Part shown: piece after piece, positions 8,828-17,650 of the stretch
How the letters are laid out: each line of letters opens with the position of its first letter
Numbering within the stretch: position 1 is the first letter of the stretch
Origin: Bacillus albus
GTDB lineage: Bacteria > Bacillota > Bacilli > Bacillales > Bacillaceae_G
Direction of reading: 5' to 3'
Length of the DNA stretch: 64,000 nucleotides
Assembly: GCF_001884185.1 (NCBI RefSeq)
Contig: NZ_MAOE01000048.1
Coordinates: 41,886-105,885, forward strand
Notes under the pieces: generated by a model
Database searches by the model: none
What the model was told of the DNA's origin: nothing
Seen by the model: only the letters and a program-made list of their open reading frames with translations
Translations under genes and position numbers: made by a program

Positions 8828-8998
8828 TTAACATTCCTTCTCCTTGCATTACAATCTTATACATTTTATGACAATTCTTTTTCTATACCATTAATCATTT
8901 GAATATTCAAACTAGATTTGTTACGCTATTACTAGATACATCATTCAACTTGCAATATGAAAAGAGAATTCTAATCAAACTACAAGGAGGAGAAATGT

Positions 8999-9211
8999 AT
9001 GACTAAACATGATCATGGTTTAAAAGAAAAAGTAGAAGGTGCTATTGATAAAGTAAAAGGCGAAGTAAAAGAAGTTGTCGGGAAAGTAACTGACAATAAA
9101 AAATTACAAGCTGAAGGAAAATGGGATAAAGTAAAAGGCACTGCTAAAGATACGGTTGGTAATGTGAAAGAAAAAGTACATGAATACAAAGAGCATAAAG
9201 AGAATAAATAA
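8999..9211 (+). CDS. csbD: CsbD family stress protein
   Basis: A 70-residue, highly charged, lysine-rich protein with the CsbD repeat pattern (KVEGAIDKVKGEVKEVVGKV, then KWDKVKGTAKDTVGNVKEKV). CsbD proteins are small, likely unstructured cytoplasmic proteins, often in the general stress (sigma-B) regulon. The ribosome binding site AAGGAGGAG is strong. I see no clear sigma-B promoter upstream; a weak TTGCAA/TAATCA pair lies at about 8952-8979. A strong bidirectional terminator follows. Confidence 0.9.
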   Translation: MTKHDHGLKEKVEGAIDKVKGEVKEVVGKVTDNKKLQAEGKWDKVKGTAKDTVGNVKEKVHEYKEHKENK

Positions 9212-9259
9212 AAAAGAACGAAGATGTATGGTTGTTTGCCCATAAAATCATTTTAAAAA

Positions 9260-9291
9260 GACAAAAAGATGCCCGAAGGCATCTTTTTGTC
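9260..9291. terminator. Bidirectional rho-independent terminator
   Basis: Perfect 14-bp stem (9260-9273 and 9278-9291) with a CGAA tetraloop and A/T tracts on both sides; serves csbD and the converging SLH gene. Confidence 0.9.
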
Positions 9292-9312
9292 TATAAACAA
9301 CTATTTTACATC

Positions 9313-10791
9313 TTACTTTGTGAAATTTGGTTTTAGGTCACCTGTATACGGTTCGTGCTCAACAAAGATTTTTATATCTTTTCCATTCGCATCTTTCCCT
9401 AGTCTTGTATACGTAAATTTCTTTTTATTTAACTCTGTAAGTTCAAGAACCGCACCATATTTATTATTCCCTAACGAAGCGTGAGCCCTTATTTTATTAC
9501 CATGTACAACATCAAAGAAACCATAGTCTCCACGACTTTCTCCTGTATTCACATTGAAAAACTCGTATTTATTTGTATTTTTATCGTATTTTGCTAGACT
9601 AATAAAGTTTGAGTTGTATTTTGTTACATCATTACCTTGTTCGTCTAATACTACCGTTCCATTCCATAGTGTACTAGATAAAATTTTATCTCCATCAACG
9701 TCCGTAACTATTTTCCCCGTCGAGCTTTCTAAACTTTTATCAGGTCGCGTGAAAGAAAGTTCTTTTTCATGATAAGGAACATGTTCAACAAACACTTCTA
9801 CATCGTTTCCTTTTGCATCTTTCCCCATTCTTTTATATGTAAATTTCTCCTTCTCTAATTGCGTTAATTCAACAACCGCCTGATAATTTTGCGTTTCAGA
9901 AATCAACACTCTTTTCTTTCCATCATTCGTTATAAAAAAGGTACCGCTATCATTACGACTATCTCCTGTATTTGCATGAAAAAATTCATACCTTGCAGTT
10001 TTAGCATCATATTTTGCAAGCCCGATGAAATTTTGATTTTCTTTCGTTACATCATTATGATCTTTGTCATAGACTTTTGTCCCTTGCCAATTCGTTTCAC
10101 CGAGTATACTAGCCAGTATTTGCCCTTTTGTTTGTTTAGTTCGCTCAGTTTCTTGTATTGCATTGTATAAAAATTGTGCGTACTGTTCACGTGTCACATC
10201 CATACTTGGAGCAAAATTCCCTCCTCCTACTCCTTTTGCAATATTATTTGTTTGAACAGCACTAATTGCATTTCTTGCCCATGAGTTCGGTGAAACATCA
10301 GTAAAAGTGTGATCACTCTTTGCCTGTAAATGAAAAGCATTTGTAAGAACCTGAGCCATTTCTGCACGTGTTAAGGATGCCTTCGGTCTAAAGTTCCCAT
10401 TCTCGTCACCCGTAAAAACACCCATTTCTGTTAAAGACAAGATTTCCTTTATATAGCTTGTCGAATCTTCACTTATATCCCCATATGGGTTCTCATAACT
10501 TTTGTTTTCTACTATATTAAAATAACGATACATTAACGCTGCAACTTGCTCACGTGTTACATTATCTCCAAAACCAAATCTTCCATCATCATAGCCAAAA
10601 ATGATTTTCTCACCTGTTAATTGCTGAATCGCCTCATATGCCCAGTGCCCCTTTGGAACATCTTTGAATACACCAGTATGATTCGTTTGTGGTGTAGCCG
10701 CTTCTGCTCTCACCTCTCCATTCGTTTCACTTAATAAACTTCCACCTAAAACTGCTGATATGATACATGTTTTTAAAATTGTTTTATTCAT
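9313..10791 (-). CDS. S-layer homology (SLH) domain surface protein
   Basis: A secreted, wall-anchored protein of 492 residues. A signal peptide (MNKTILKTCIISAVLGGSLL, cleavage probably near AEA) is followed by three SLH domains at about residues 40-85, 98-145 and 160-205 (each with the FxDVxxxxWAxxAI and TREQ/TRAEM patterns), which bind pyruvylated secondary wall polysaccharide. The rest is two tandem copies of a roughly 115-residue domain (NWQGTKVYDKDHNDVT... and LWNGTVVLDEQGNDVT...), each ending in a FxYxRxGKDAxGxD segment and resembling DUF4822. The start at 10791 replaces an upstream in-frame ATG without ribosome binding site. It likely decorates the cell surface of this B. cereus group strain. 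Confidence 0.88.
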   Translation of the reverse strand: MNKTILKTCIISAVLGGSLLSETNGEVRAEAATPQTNHTGVFKDVPKGHWAYEAIQQLTGEKIIFGYDDGRFGFGDNVTREQVAALMYRYFNIVENKSYENPYGDISEDSTSYIKEILSLTEMGVFTGDENGNFRPKASLTRAEMAQVLTNAFHLQAKSDHTFTDVSPNSWARNAISAVQTNNIAKGVGGGNFAPSMDVTREQYAQFLYNAIQETERTKQTKGQILASILGETNWQGTKVYDKDHNDVTKENQNFIGLAKYDAKTARYEFFHANTGDSRNDSGTFFITNDGKKRVLISETQNYQAVVELTQLEKEKFTYKRMGKDAKGNDVEVFVEHVPYHEKELSFTRPDKSLESSTGKIVTDVDGDKILSSTLWNGTVVLDEQGNDVTKYNSNFISLAKYDKNTNKYEFFNVNTGESRGDYGFFDVVHGNKIRAHASLGNNKYGAVLELTELNKKKFTYTRLGKDANGKDIKIFVEHEPYTGDLKPNFTK

Positions 10792-10821
10792 AGCTTCCCA
10801 ATCCCTTCCTTCATTTAACAA

Positions 10822-11223
10822 AGAATTACATCACTTATCTTTCAAAAGAAAATTCTATGTGAGCAATTCATGTTTTAAATTTTGATTACAGCTAATTGGA
10901 TACAAAGTGTTACACCGCCAAAGTTCTTTCTCGTAATATTCATAGCTGCTATATATAGGAATTATAAATAGCAACTATAAATTGCCCATAAATAAATTAT
11001 TAAAAAAAGATAAAATTAACATAATATATTTTTAATCTCACTCTGTAAAAAAACGTTATTCTTTCTCATCTAGCTTGTTAAGAAAGAATAACGTTTTTTA
11101 ATTCTAGGATCCCGGCAAAAAAGAGGTTTTATTTTATATGTCCAAAAACAATTTCACGGCCCTTACCAAATAAAATATCGGAAAGAAGCCGTGGCAAATA
11201 CTTATTTCATAATTGGCGAAAGT
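10822..11223. other. 400-bp gene-free gap with strong hairpin and possible coding remnant
   Basis: A 19-bp perfect stem (11048-11066 with 11081-11099) bounded by A and T runs can terminate the leftward operon ending at 11224. Between 11105 and 11210, the minus strand could encode a short peptide (LPRLLSDILFGKGREIVFG) in a frame closed upstream by a stop; it looks like a gene remnant but I cannot name it. The part next to the SLH gene is AT-rich and holds nothing else recognisable. Confidence 0.5.
11048..11099. terminator. Rho-independent terminator (19-bp stem)
   Basis: AAAAAACGTTATTCTTTCT pairs exactly with its reverse complement 14 bases later; T-run at either end depending on strand. Confidence 0.85.
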
Positions 11224-11475
11224 TTACTTCCCTTCACTCTTCTCTAACACATACAAATCTTCTTCAATATTAGATAGTTTCTCTGTTACAAGCTTTCTAG
11301 CATCTCCAATTGCTTGATTGTATGCAAATGGTCCTACTAATTTAATCATTTCTTCTATTAAACGCTCTGCTTGGAAGCGCCCAATTTCATCTAAATCTTC
11401 TTCAACGAAAAATTGCTGAATTTGTGCTACTAGCTCTTCTTTTTTATCATTTGGTATTTTTATATTCATCATCAT
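11224..11475 (-). CDS. DUF2164 family protein
   Basis: An 83-residue protein matching the DUF2164 pattern: IQQFFVEEDLDEIGRFQAERLIEEMIKLVGPFAYNQAIGDARKLV, with the conserved GP-YNQ-DA element. Function unknown; family members are small and cytoplasmic. It is the last gene of a three-gene leftward operon and starts 11 bases after the amidase stop, suggesting translational coupling. Confidence 0.85.
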   Translation of the reverse strand: MMMNIKIPNDKKEELVAQIQQFFVEEDLDEIGRFQAERLIEEMIKLVGPFAYNQAIGDARKLVTEKLSNIEEDLYVLEKSEGK

Positions 11476-11486
11476 ATATTACTCCT

Positions 11487-11945
11487 CTATATGTAAGATA
11501 GTACGTTTCTTAACTCTACCATAGAAACACGCTTTCCAGGACAACTTTTTGTAACGCCTTCTAGCTCCCTGTGACCGAGTATATTTTCTTTCTTTATAGC
11601 AAACTGTTTCATAAACATTTTACATAAAGAATATAATGCATTCATTTGTGCGGTAGTTGGATCATATTTATCAAAATTACCCGTCATACATATTCCAATT
11701 GTATCTCTATTATTATCTTTCGCATGTGCTCCAATATGTAAACCTCGTCCTTCGATTACAGTTCCATCTTCTTCAATAAAATAATTGTAACCGATTCCGC
11801 TCCATCCTCTTACTTTTTGATGAAATTCATGTGTTTTATACACATCCCATCCATCTTCGGATGTATGGTGGATAATCAGTTTGTTTACTTTTTCTAAAGG
11901 AACTAATTCATCTTGAAATGTTAAATTAACACATTTGATTTCCAT
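11487..11945 (-). CDS. N-acetylmuramoyl-L-alanine amidase (amidase_2 / PGRP fold)
   Basis: A 152-residue zinc amidase predicted to cleave the bond between N-acetylmuramic acid and L-alanine in peptidoglycan. Visible ligands: His in LIIHHTSED, His in NILGHREL, and the Cys in TKSCPGKRV, with GIGYNYFIEEDGTVIEGR typical of type-2 amidases. There is no signal peptide, so it acts in the cytosol or needs a holin or lysis to reach the wall. The ATG at 11945 follows GGGGG. It sits between a PP2C phosphatase and a DUF2164 gene with gaps of 13 and 11 bases. Resemblance to phage endolysins is possible, but no other phage genes are near. Confidence 0.87.
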   Translation of the reverse strand: MEIKCVNLTFQDELVPLEKVNKLIIHHTSEDGWDVYKTHEFHQKVRGWSGIGYNYFIEEDGTVIEGRGLHIGAHAKDNNRDTIGICMTGNFDKYDPTTAQMNALYSLCKMFMKQFAIKKENILGHRELEGVTKSCPGKRVSMVELRNVLSYI

Positions 11946-11958
11946 TTGAATATCCCCC

Positions 11959-12762
11959 TTAAAAATCAATCATCATAATTGTTTTATCATCTGGTCGTAT
12001 TCTCTTTTCCCCTTCTAGCTCTTCAATAATTGCTACATATTCATTTATACTATTCGCTCTTATATATGCAACAGTTTGTTCGAGTGGCCAATCTGGGTGG
12101 AATAATCCGTCTGAACAAATAAAAATCCCACTTACTTCATCTATATGTAATTCCCCATGCTGCAAATAATGAATCGCTTCTTTCATTCCATTCGCAACGG
12201 AATACCCATCCTTCACATTTGCAAGATAACGATTATATTTTAACTGTTCTCGCACATCTTCAAAAACATGTTCTTCCGGTACAGATAATCCCTTTTTACG
12301 ATCTTCTTCTCTTTTCTTTTTTGCTCGTTTACTAATTCCTTCAACTGTGTCTTTCGTTAATACTTGCATCGTTCCATTTTGAAGTATTGCGACAATCATA
12401 CAGTCCCCTAACTGTGCGTATTCAATTTTCTCACCATCTATTTGAACGGCCGCAATACATGTACACCACAAATGCTCTTTTTTTCTCGTGTCTACTTCAT
12501 ATTCTAACATTTTTCTTTGCAATGCTTCATTTGCTTTTGCAACTGCAACTTGTAAACTATGATTTTCACGTAATGAAGCAAAATAACTTGCAAATAAATG
12601 CGAAGCGATGTATGCTCCATTATGTCCCTTTTCATCACGAAACGGCACAAGCGGTGTTGCTCCATCGCATACACCATACATCTTTTTTTCTTCATTACAA
12701 AAATAAGAATCCTCACATTCTCGCTTCAACGGGCTTTTCTGTTGATATCTTTTTATCTTCAC
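11959..12762 (-). CDS. PP2C family serine/threonine phosphatase
   Basis: A metal-dependent protein phosphatase of about 267 residues. Metal-binding aspartates are visible in CEDSYFC, GVCDGATPL, ICSDGLFHP and PDDKTIMMI, the usual PP2C order, plus LGDCMIVAI. No membrane segment. The start is the GTG at 12762 behind AAAGGGGATA; upstream in-frame codons lack a ribosome binding site and read as non-coding. It heads the phosphatase-amidase-DUF2164 operon and diverges from the yitT-like gene. Its target is unknown; cognate kinase genes are not in the window. Confidence 0.85.
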   Translation of the reverse strand: MKIKRYQQKSPLKRECEDSYFCNEEKKMYGVCDGATPLVPFRDEKGHNGAYIASHLFASYFASLRENHSLQVAVAKANEALQRKMLEYEVDTRKKEHLWCTCIAAVQIDGEKIEYAQLGDCMIVAILQNGTMQVLTKDTVEGISKRAKKKREEDRKKGLSVPEEHVFEDVREQLKYNRYLANVKDGYSVANGMKEAIHYLQHGELHIDEVSGIFICSDGLFHPDWPLEQTVAYIRANSINEYVAIIEELEGEKRIRPDDKTIMMIDF

Positions 12763-12906
12763 AACTGTATCCCCTTTCAAATGATAAAACACTCGAATTA
12801 TTTTGATTAATCTAATTTTCCAAAATAAACTGTTTTTACCCAAAACTTTCAATATCATATATAATCTTGAAATAATATGAATTTTTTAGTGAAGGACGGG
12901 AAAGAG

Positions 12907-13716
12907 ATGGTCAGATTTCTTGGTGTTATTATCGGTTCTATTATTATTGCGATTGCCTTTAATCTTTTCCTTATCCCCCACAAAATTTTAAGTAGTGGAA
13001 TTGGCGGAATTGCTATTATTTTAGGGATTGTAACTCCTGTAAACACAGGTATTATTAACTTTGTATTAAACTTACCTATCCTTATTTTAGGATACATAGG
13101 GCTTGGAAAAAAAGTAATTTTTAACACTGTTATCTCTGTTATTGTATTATCTGTTGCATTATACTATGTTCCAGTGAAAGTCGTAGCAACAGATCCACTT
13201 TTATCATCTATCTTTGGTGGTGTTATTGCCGGAGCTGGTATCGGTCTTGTCTTTAACTGCAATGGCTCAACTGGTGGATTTGATATTATCGGTATGTTGT
13301 TATCTCGCAAACGAGACATTAAACTTGGCGGATTCCTTATTATTTTAAATGCAGTCGTTGTAATCATTGCAGGATTCTTCTTCACTTGGGATGTTGCTCT
13401 TACAAGCTTACTTTCCATTTATGTAACTGGTAAAGTGATCGATGCTATTCATACGAAACATCGAAAGGTTACACTTATGATTGTAACAAATGAAGCAGAA
13501 AAAATGAAAAAACAACTTCTTTCAACTGTTGTACGTGGAATTACATTACTCGATGGCGAAGGTGCTTATTCTAGCGAAAAGAAACGCGTACTTATGACAG
13601 TCGTTTCTCGTGAAGAATTAGCAAGTATGAAATTAACAATTTCTGAAATCGACCCTCATGCATTCGTTAACATTACTGAAACGGTTGAAGTATTAGGATT
13701 GTTTAGAAAAGGTTAA
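12907..13716 (+). CDS. YitT family membrane protein (DUF2179 C-terminal domain)
   Basis: A 269-residue protein with five or six transmembrane segments (residues about 3-170), then a soluble DUF2179 domain (KVTLMIVTNEAEKMKKQLL... HAFVNITETVEVLGLF). Motifs SSGIGGIAIILG and NGSTGGFDIIG are typical of the YitT/YqfU family, thought to be membrane transport or sensing proteins of unknown substrate. I prefer the ATG at 12907, which has GGGAAAGAG just upstream, over an ATG 30 bp earlier without a site. Followed by a strong bidirectional terminator. Confidence 0.85.
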   Translation: MVRFLGVIIGSIIIAIAFNLFLIPHKILSSGIGGIAIILGIVTPVNTGIINFVLNLPILILGYIGLGKKVIFNTVISVIVLSVALYYVPVKVVATDPLLSSIFGGVIAGAGIGLVFNCNGSTGGFDIIGMLLSRKRDIKLGGFLIILNAVVVIIAGFFFTWDVALTSLLSIYVTGKVIDAIHTKHRKVTLMIVTNEAEKMKKQLLSTVVRGITLLDGEGAYSSEKKRVLMTVVSREELASMKLTISEIDPHAFVNITETVEVLGLFRKG

Positions 13717-13745
13717 AAAACTAGGTGGAAATCCACCTAGTTTTT
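13716..13745. terminator. Bidirectional terminator
   Basis: 13-bp perfect stem (13716-13728, 13733-13745) with loop AAAT; overlaps the end of the converging VOC gene. Confidence 0.88.
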
Positions 13746-14108
13746 ATTTTCCATAAATTCAATTCGATTTCCGAACGGATCTGATACATAGAATCTAATT
13801 ACATCTGGACGTGCATGATCATCTATTACTTCAATACCTTGCTTTATTAACTCTTGTTTAAATTCATCTATTCTTAAAACATAAAAAGCTGGATGCGCCT
13901 TTTTAGCTGGATTGAAGTTTTGCTCAACTCCGATATGAATTTCTTGATTTCCACACTTAAACCAACATCCACCACGCTTCTTTAATTCCTCTGGTTTCGG
14001 TATTTCCTCCATACCAATTTTTTCACCATAAAACGCTCGTGCTTCTTCTTCACACCCTACAGGCGCAGCTACTTGCACATGATCAATCCCTTGAATATAA
14101 TTTCTCAT
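13737..14108 (-). CDS. VOC (glyoxalase/bleomycin-resistance fold) family protein
   Basis: A 123-residue single-chain VOC protein with two beta-alpha-beta-beta-beta modules. A metal-ligand His is in GIDHVQVAAP, another in QEIHIGVE, and the C-terminal Glu in PFGNRIEFMEN. Enzymes with this sequence type are usually annotated as glyoxalases, but the substrate is not predictable. The ATG at 14108 follows AGGGGGAAAG. Confidence 0.83.
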   Translation of the reverse strand: MRNYIQGIDHVQVAAPVGCEEEARAFYGEKIGMEEIPKPEELKKRGGCWFKCGNQEIHIGVEQNFNPAKKAHPAFYVLRIDEFKQELIKQGIEVIDDHARPDVIRFYVSDPFGNRIEFMENKN

Positions 14109-14344
14109 TTTCTTTCCCCCTCTTTTATCCTAATATTATAAGGAAAACCTACTCCTGTAACTTACAAATGATTTATAAAACAATATAAGCTCCCCCTTAT
14201 TACGACCTTATACGAACTTTTCCAAAATAAAGAAAACAAAAATTATTATATAACTTCCATTTTTTATAGAAATACACATTACATCTATATTATAGTTATG
14301 AATAGACAAATCTTTTTAGATGCTATTTGTACGGAGGAACTATT

Positions 14345-15877
14345 ATGAGTCGTAAAAAATATTCATCAACTCAAAGAAAACGTCATCCGAACATTTCTAG
14401 ACGTTTGCGAAACCATATACAAGATCGTTCATTAACAGAAATGTACGCATCTCTGTTCGAACACAATCCTGATAGTATTATTTCATTAAATTTGGAGGGC
14501 ATTATTTTACATATAAATCCTTCTGCCGAAAAAATATTAGGTTACTCTTCTTTAGAATTAGAACAGAAAAATATTATCTCTATTTTAGAAGCCCATATTT
14601 CTGAGCAAGTATTACAAAATATAAAGAATACGGAAGCGGATAATCAACAAGAATATATTTTATCTATTTATCATAAAAATGGATTCTTATTAGATGTCGT
14701 AACAAAACTAGTACCTATTTTTGTCCAAAATCGTCTAACTGGCGTATATGCCATTATGAAACCTCTTGAAAAATCAGAAAGAATTGAGAATATGCTAAAA
14801 GAAAGTGAGAAGAGATTACGTACATTAGTGGACTCCATGCCTGCGTTTGTTATATTTAAGGATCATGAAGGACGCTGGCTTGAAGCAAATGACTATGCAC
14901 TTTCTTGTTTCAATTTCCACCATGTACCTTATCACGGGAAAAAAGATAGTGAACTCATTCAATATAACGAAGCCTACCGAGAAGCTTTTTTACATTGTGA
15001 AGAAGTCGACGAACTAGCATGGCAACAAAGACAAATTCTTCATGGTGAGGAATTCATTATTCATAGAGATGATTCCGACCTAATCTTAAGTATATCGAAA
15101 GTTCCACTTTATCATCCTGACGGCTCGCGAAAAGGTCTTATCGTAATGGGAAGAGACGTTACCGAGCTAAAAGAAACGGAAAAGTTATTACGAAAATCAG
15201 AAAAGCTCGCGGTAGTCGGACAACTGACAGCTGGAATCGCCCATGAAATTCGAAATCCACTCACTTCTCTAAAAGGTTTTCTAACATTGCTACTCCCTGA
15301 AATAAATGAGGAGCAAAAATGGTATATCGATGTTATGTTAAGTGAGATTTCACAGATGGAATCTATCACTAGTCAATTTATGGCGATGTCTAAACCACAA
15401 GTATTATCTATCCAAACTTGTAACATACAAACTTTAATTGAAGAGGTAGTTACATTTATTTTACCAACTGCTGTTATGCATAGTGTTCATATCATTATGG
15501 ATCATTTTGATTACAAACATGATATTCAGTGTGATGGTAACCAACTAAAACAAGTTTTCATAAATATATTAAAAAATGCGATAGAAGCGATGCCAAATGG
15601 CGGAAATATTTACATCCAAACAAAACCATTTGATGATGCTTTCATTTTAATACGGATTATTGACGAAGGTTGCGGTATCCCAGAAAACCGTATCTCTCGT
15701 CTAGGGGAACCGTTTTATAGTTTAAAAGAAAAAGGAACTGGACTAGGATTAATGATGTGTTACAAAATAATTGAAGAACATCATGGTAAATTATACATTT
15801 CAAGCGAATTAAATAAAGGTACGATCGTTGATATTCAATTGCCACTTTCTTCATCTCATCTTACGATTCAGTCATAA
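14345..15877 (+). CDS. PAS-domain sensor histidine kinase (sporulation-kinase-like, orphan)
   Basis: A 510-residue cytosolic histidine kinase with no membrane segment. Two PAS domains (about residues 30-145 and 155-280) are followed by HisKA with the phosphorylation H-box AGIAHEIRNPLTSLKGF near residue 300, and an HATPase_c domain with N-box NILKNAIEAMPNGG, G1 DEGCGIP and G2 GTGLGLMM. The H-box and architecture resemble Kin-type kinases that feed the Spo0 phosphorelay. No response regulator is adjacent, which also fits a phosphorelay kinase. ATG at 14345 follows GGAGG. A 20-bp terminator stem follows. Confidence 0.88.
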   Translation: MSRKKYSSTQRKRHPNISRRLRNHIQDRSLTEMYASLFEHNPDSIISLNLEGIILHINPSAEKILGYSSLELEQKNIISILEAHISEQVLQNIKNTEADNQQEYILSIYHKNGFLLDVVTKLVPIFVQNRLTGVYAIMKPLEKSERIENMLKESEKRLRTLVDSMPAFVIFKDHEGRWLEANDYALSCFNFHHVPYHGKKDSELIQYNEAYREAFLHCEEVDELAWQQRQILHGEEFIIHRDDSDLILSISKVPLYHPDGSRKGLIVMGRDVTELKETEKLLRKSEKLAVVGQLTAGIAHEIRNPLTSLKGFLTLLLPEINEEQKWYIDVMLSEISQMESITSQFMAMSKPQVLSIQTCNIQTLIEEVVTFILPTAVMHSVHIIMDHFDYKHDIQCDGNQLKQVFINILKNAIEAMPNGGNIYIQTKPFDDAFILIRIIDEGCGIPENRISRLGEPFYSLKEKGTGLGLMMCYKIIEEHHGKLYISSELNKGTIVDIQLPLSSSHLTIQS

Positions 15878-15880
15878 ATA

Positions 15881-15923
15881 AAAAAAGAAGCATCTGCTAA
15901 TTGTTAGCAGATGCTTCTTTTTT
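15881..15923. terminator. Bidirectional terminator (20-bp perfect stem)
   Basis: Arms 15881-15900 and 15904-15923, loop of 3, with A and T runs at the stem base; serves the kinase and the converging mhqD gene. Confidence 0.9.
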
Positions 15924-16530
15924 AAAATACTTTATCATACCATTCTTTTGCTTTTTCTACTTCATCCATTGTTAATTGATGACCTCTATTTTCCCAGTGC
16001 ATTGTTACGTTTGCAGTTGCACTTTCTAATAGCACCTTCAATTCCTCTGACTCTGCTGATGAACAAATCGGGTCATTTGTCCCAGCAGCGATAAACACGG
16101 ATTTCCCTGCTAAATTAGGCAATTGCGTTCCTCTTCGCGGTACCATTGGGTGATGGAGCACAGCACCTTTCAACGCATTTTCGTAATGGAATAATAAACT
16201 TGCAGCAATGTTTGCCCCATTTGAATAACCGATAGCTACAATGTTATTTCTATCAAATTCATATGTTTTTGCAGCTTCATCTAAAAACTCATTTAATTCC
16301 TTCGTACGGAAAATCAAATCTTCTTCATCAAAAATGCCTTCTGCCAATCTACGGAAGAAACGTGGCATGCCATTTTCTAATACATTTCCTCTAACACTTA
16401 ATACAGATGCTTCTGGGTCAATTATTTCTGCGAGTGGTAATAAATCTAATTCATTACCTCCTGTACCATGAAGTAATAACAACACTGGTTTTGACGTATC
16501 TTTTCCTTTTTGAAAAACATGTTTCATCAT
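15922..16530 (-). CDS. mhqD: Carboxylesterase/phospholipase family hydrolase (MhqD-like)
   Basis: An alpha/beta hydrolase of 202 residues: oxyanion-region LLLLHGTGGNELDLLPL, nucleophile elbow AIGYSNGAN (GxSxG), a catalytic Asp near GTNDPICS and a His in NRGHQLT. It lies 24 bases downstream of the ring-cleaving dioxygenase gene in the same orientation, matching the mhqE-mhqD pair of B. subtilis, which is induced by quinones and catechol compounds under MhqR control. Two MhqR-type operators stand upstream of the pair. Expected role: hydrolysis of ring-cleavage products. Confidence 0.87.
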   Translation of the reverse strand: MMKHVFQKGKDTSKPVLLLLHGTGGNELDLLPLAEIIDPEASVLSVRGNVLENGMPRFFRRLAEGIFDEEDLIFRTKELNEFLDEAAKTYEFDRNNIVAIGYSNGANIAASLLFHYENALKGAVLHHPMVPRRGTQLPNLAGKSVFIAAGTNDPICSSAESEELKVLLESATANVTMHWENRGHQLTMDEVEKAKEWYDKVF

Positions 16531-16554
16531 AATCCTTTTCCCCTTTCAATCACT

Positions 16555-17493
16555 TTAATCTAAATTTCTCACTTCAAATGGTAGAAGTGTTTGTTCAATT
16601 TGGTTTCTATGTGATTCATATTGCTCCGGTAACTTTAATTCCTCACCCATCGTCTCTAACGATTCGTCATGAGCGAAACCAGGAGGGTCTGTTGCAATTT
16701 CAAATAAGATTTCCCCGTGTTCTCTAAAATAAATTGCGTTAAAATAATTGCGATCTTGTACAGGAGTTACGTGATATCCAAAACGAGACACATGCTCTTT
16801 CCAGTCTAGTTGATCATCATCATCACTCGCTCTCCAAGCAATATGATGAACTGTACCAACACCCATTTGGCCACGCCCGATTGTTGATAATCTCAAGTCG
16901 ATAATATTTCCAATGTCAGCAGAAGAGCGGAATCGAACGAATTCACCTTCTTCTCCAATTTTCTCAAGACCCATAACATGCTCTAACAATTCAGCAGTTT
17001 TTTGAGGTTGTGCCGATAAAAGAACAGCACCGCCAAATCCTTTAATTGCTACTTCTGGCGTAACTTCTCCAAAAGTCCAATTATTTAATTCGCCCTCTTC
17101 TCTTTCTACTAATTCTATATGCAAACCATGTGGATCATCAAATTCTAAATACTGCTCTCCAAATCGAGTCATTTTTGTATATGCAACATCGAATTTTTCT
17201 AATCTATGTTCCCAAAACTCCATTGCACCTTTTGGTACGACATAAGACGTAATGCCTACTTGCCCATCTCCAATAACGCCTTGACGAGCACCAGCCCATG
17301 GGAAAAACGTAATAATTGTTCCAGGTTTTCCTCCTTCATTCCCAAAATAAAGATGGTACGTGCCCGGATCATCAAAATTCACAGTTTGTTTCACTAAACG
17401 TAACCCTAATACACCAGCATAAAAATCTACATTTTCTTGTGGATGCCCTACGATTGCTGTAATATGATGAATCCCCATTGTTTTCTTTTCCAT
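16555..17493 (-). CDS. mhqE: Ring-cleaving dioxygenase (MhqE/MhqO-type, VOC fold)
   Basis: A 312-residue extradiol-type dioxygenase with four VOC modules. Metal-site pattern: His in GIHHITAIVG, His in VGTVHHIAWR, Glu in HGEILFEIATDPPGF. Family members open hydroquinone or catechol rings in thiol-independent quinone detoxification. Start: the ATG at 17493 follows AAGGAG with 8-base spacing; a GTG three codons earlier sits on the ribosome binding site. First gene of the mhqED operon, with a promoter and two palindromic operators upstream. Confidence 0.88.
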   Translation of the reverse strand: MEKKTMGIHHITAIVGHPQENVDFYAGVLGLRLVKQTVNFDDPGTYHLYFGNEGGKPGTIITFFPWAGARQGVIGDGQVGITSYVVPKGAMEFWEHRLEKFDVAYTKMTRFGEQYLEFDDPHGLHIELVEREEGELNNWTFGEVTPEVAIKGFGGAVLLSAQPQKTAELLEHVMGLEKIGEEGEFVRFRSSADIGNIIDLRLSTIGRGQMGVGTVHHIAWRASDDDDQLDWKEHVSRFGYHVTPVQDRNYFNAIYFREHGEILFEIATDPPGFAHDESLETMGEELKLPEQYESHRNQIEQTLLPFEVRNLD

Positions 17494-17591
17494 TTCGTTC
17501 ACTCCTTTTAGTCCCTTATAAAATTTTTATACATTAAAATTCATTATTCATTTTGTCCATACTGCATAGTAAAATCCGTCATGATAATTTT

Positions 17592-17607
17592 ATCTCGAAT
17601 TCGAGAT
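17592..17607. promoter_or_regulatory. MhqR-type operator, proximal
   Basis: ATCTCGAATTCGAGAT is a perfect 16-bp palindrome and equals the core of the MhqR consensus of B. subtilis (tATCTcgaAtTCgAGATaaaa). It lies just downstream of a TATAAT-type -10 element (17612-17617 on the minus strand) of the mhqE promoter. Confidence 0.88.
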
Positions 17608-17611
17608 GTTA

Positions 17612-17617
17612 ATTATA
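17612..17617 (-). promoter_or_regulatory. mhqE promoter -10 element
   Basis: TATAAT on the minus strand between the two operators; the best -35 is TTGGAA with a short 15-base spacer. Confidence 0.5.
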
Positions 17618-17650
17618 AAATCACACTTTAACTTCCAACTCATCAAAATC

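Noticed and set aside
8900-8990. Sigma-B promoter for csbD
   Set aside because: No GTTT-N13-17-GGGTAT-like pair is visible upstream; sigma-B control cannot be claimed from this sequence.
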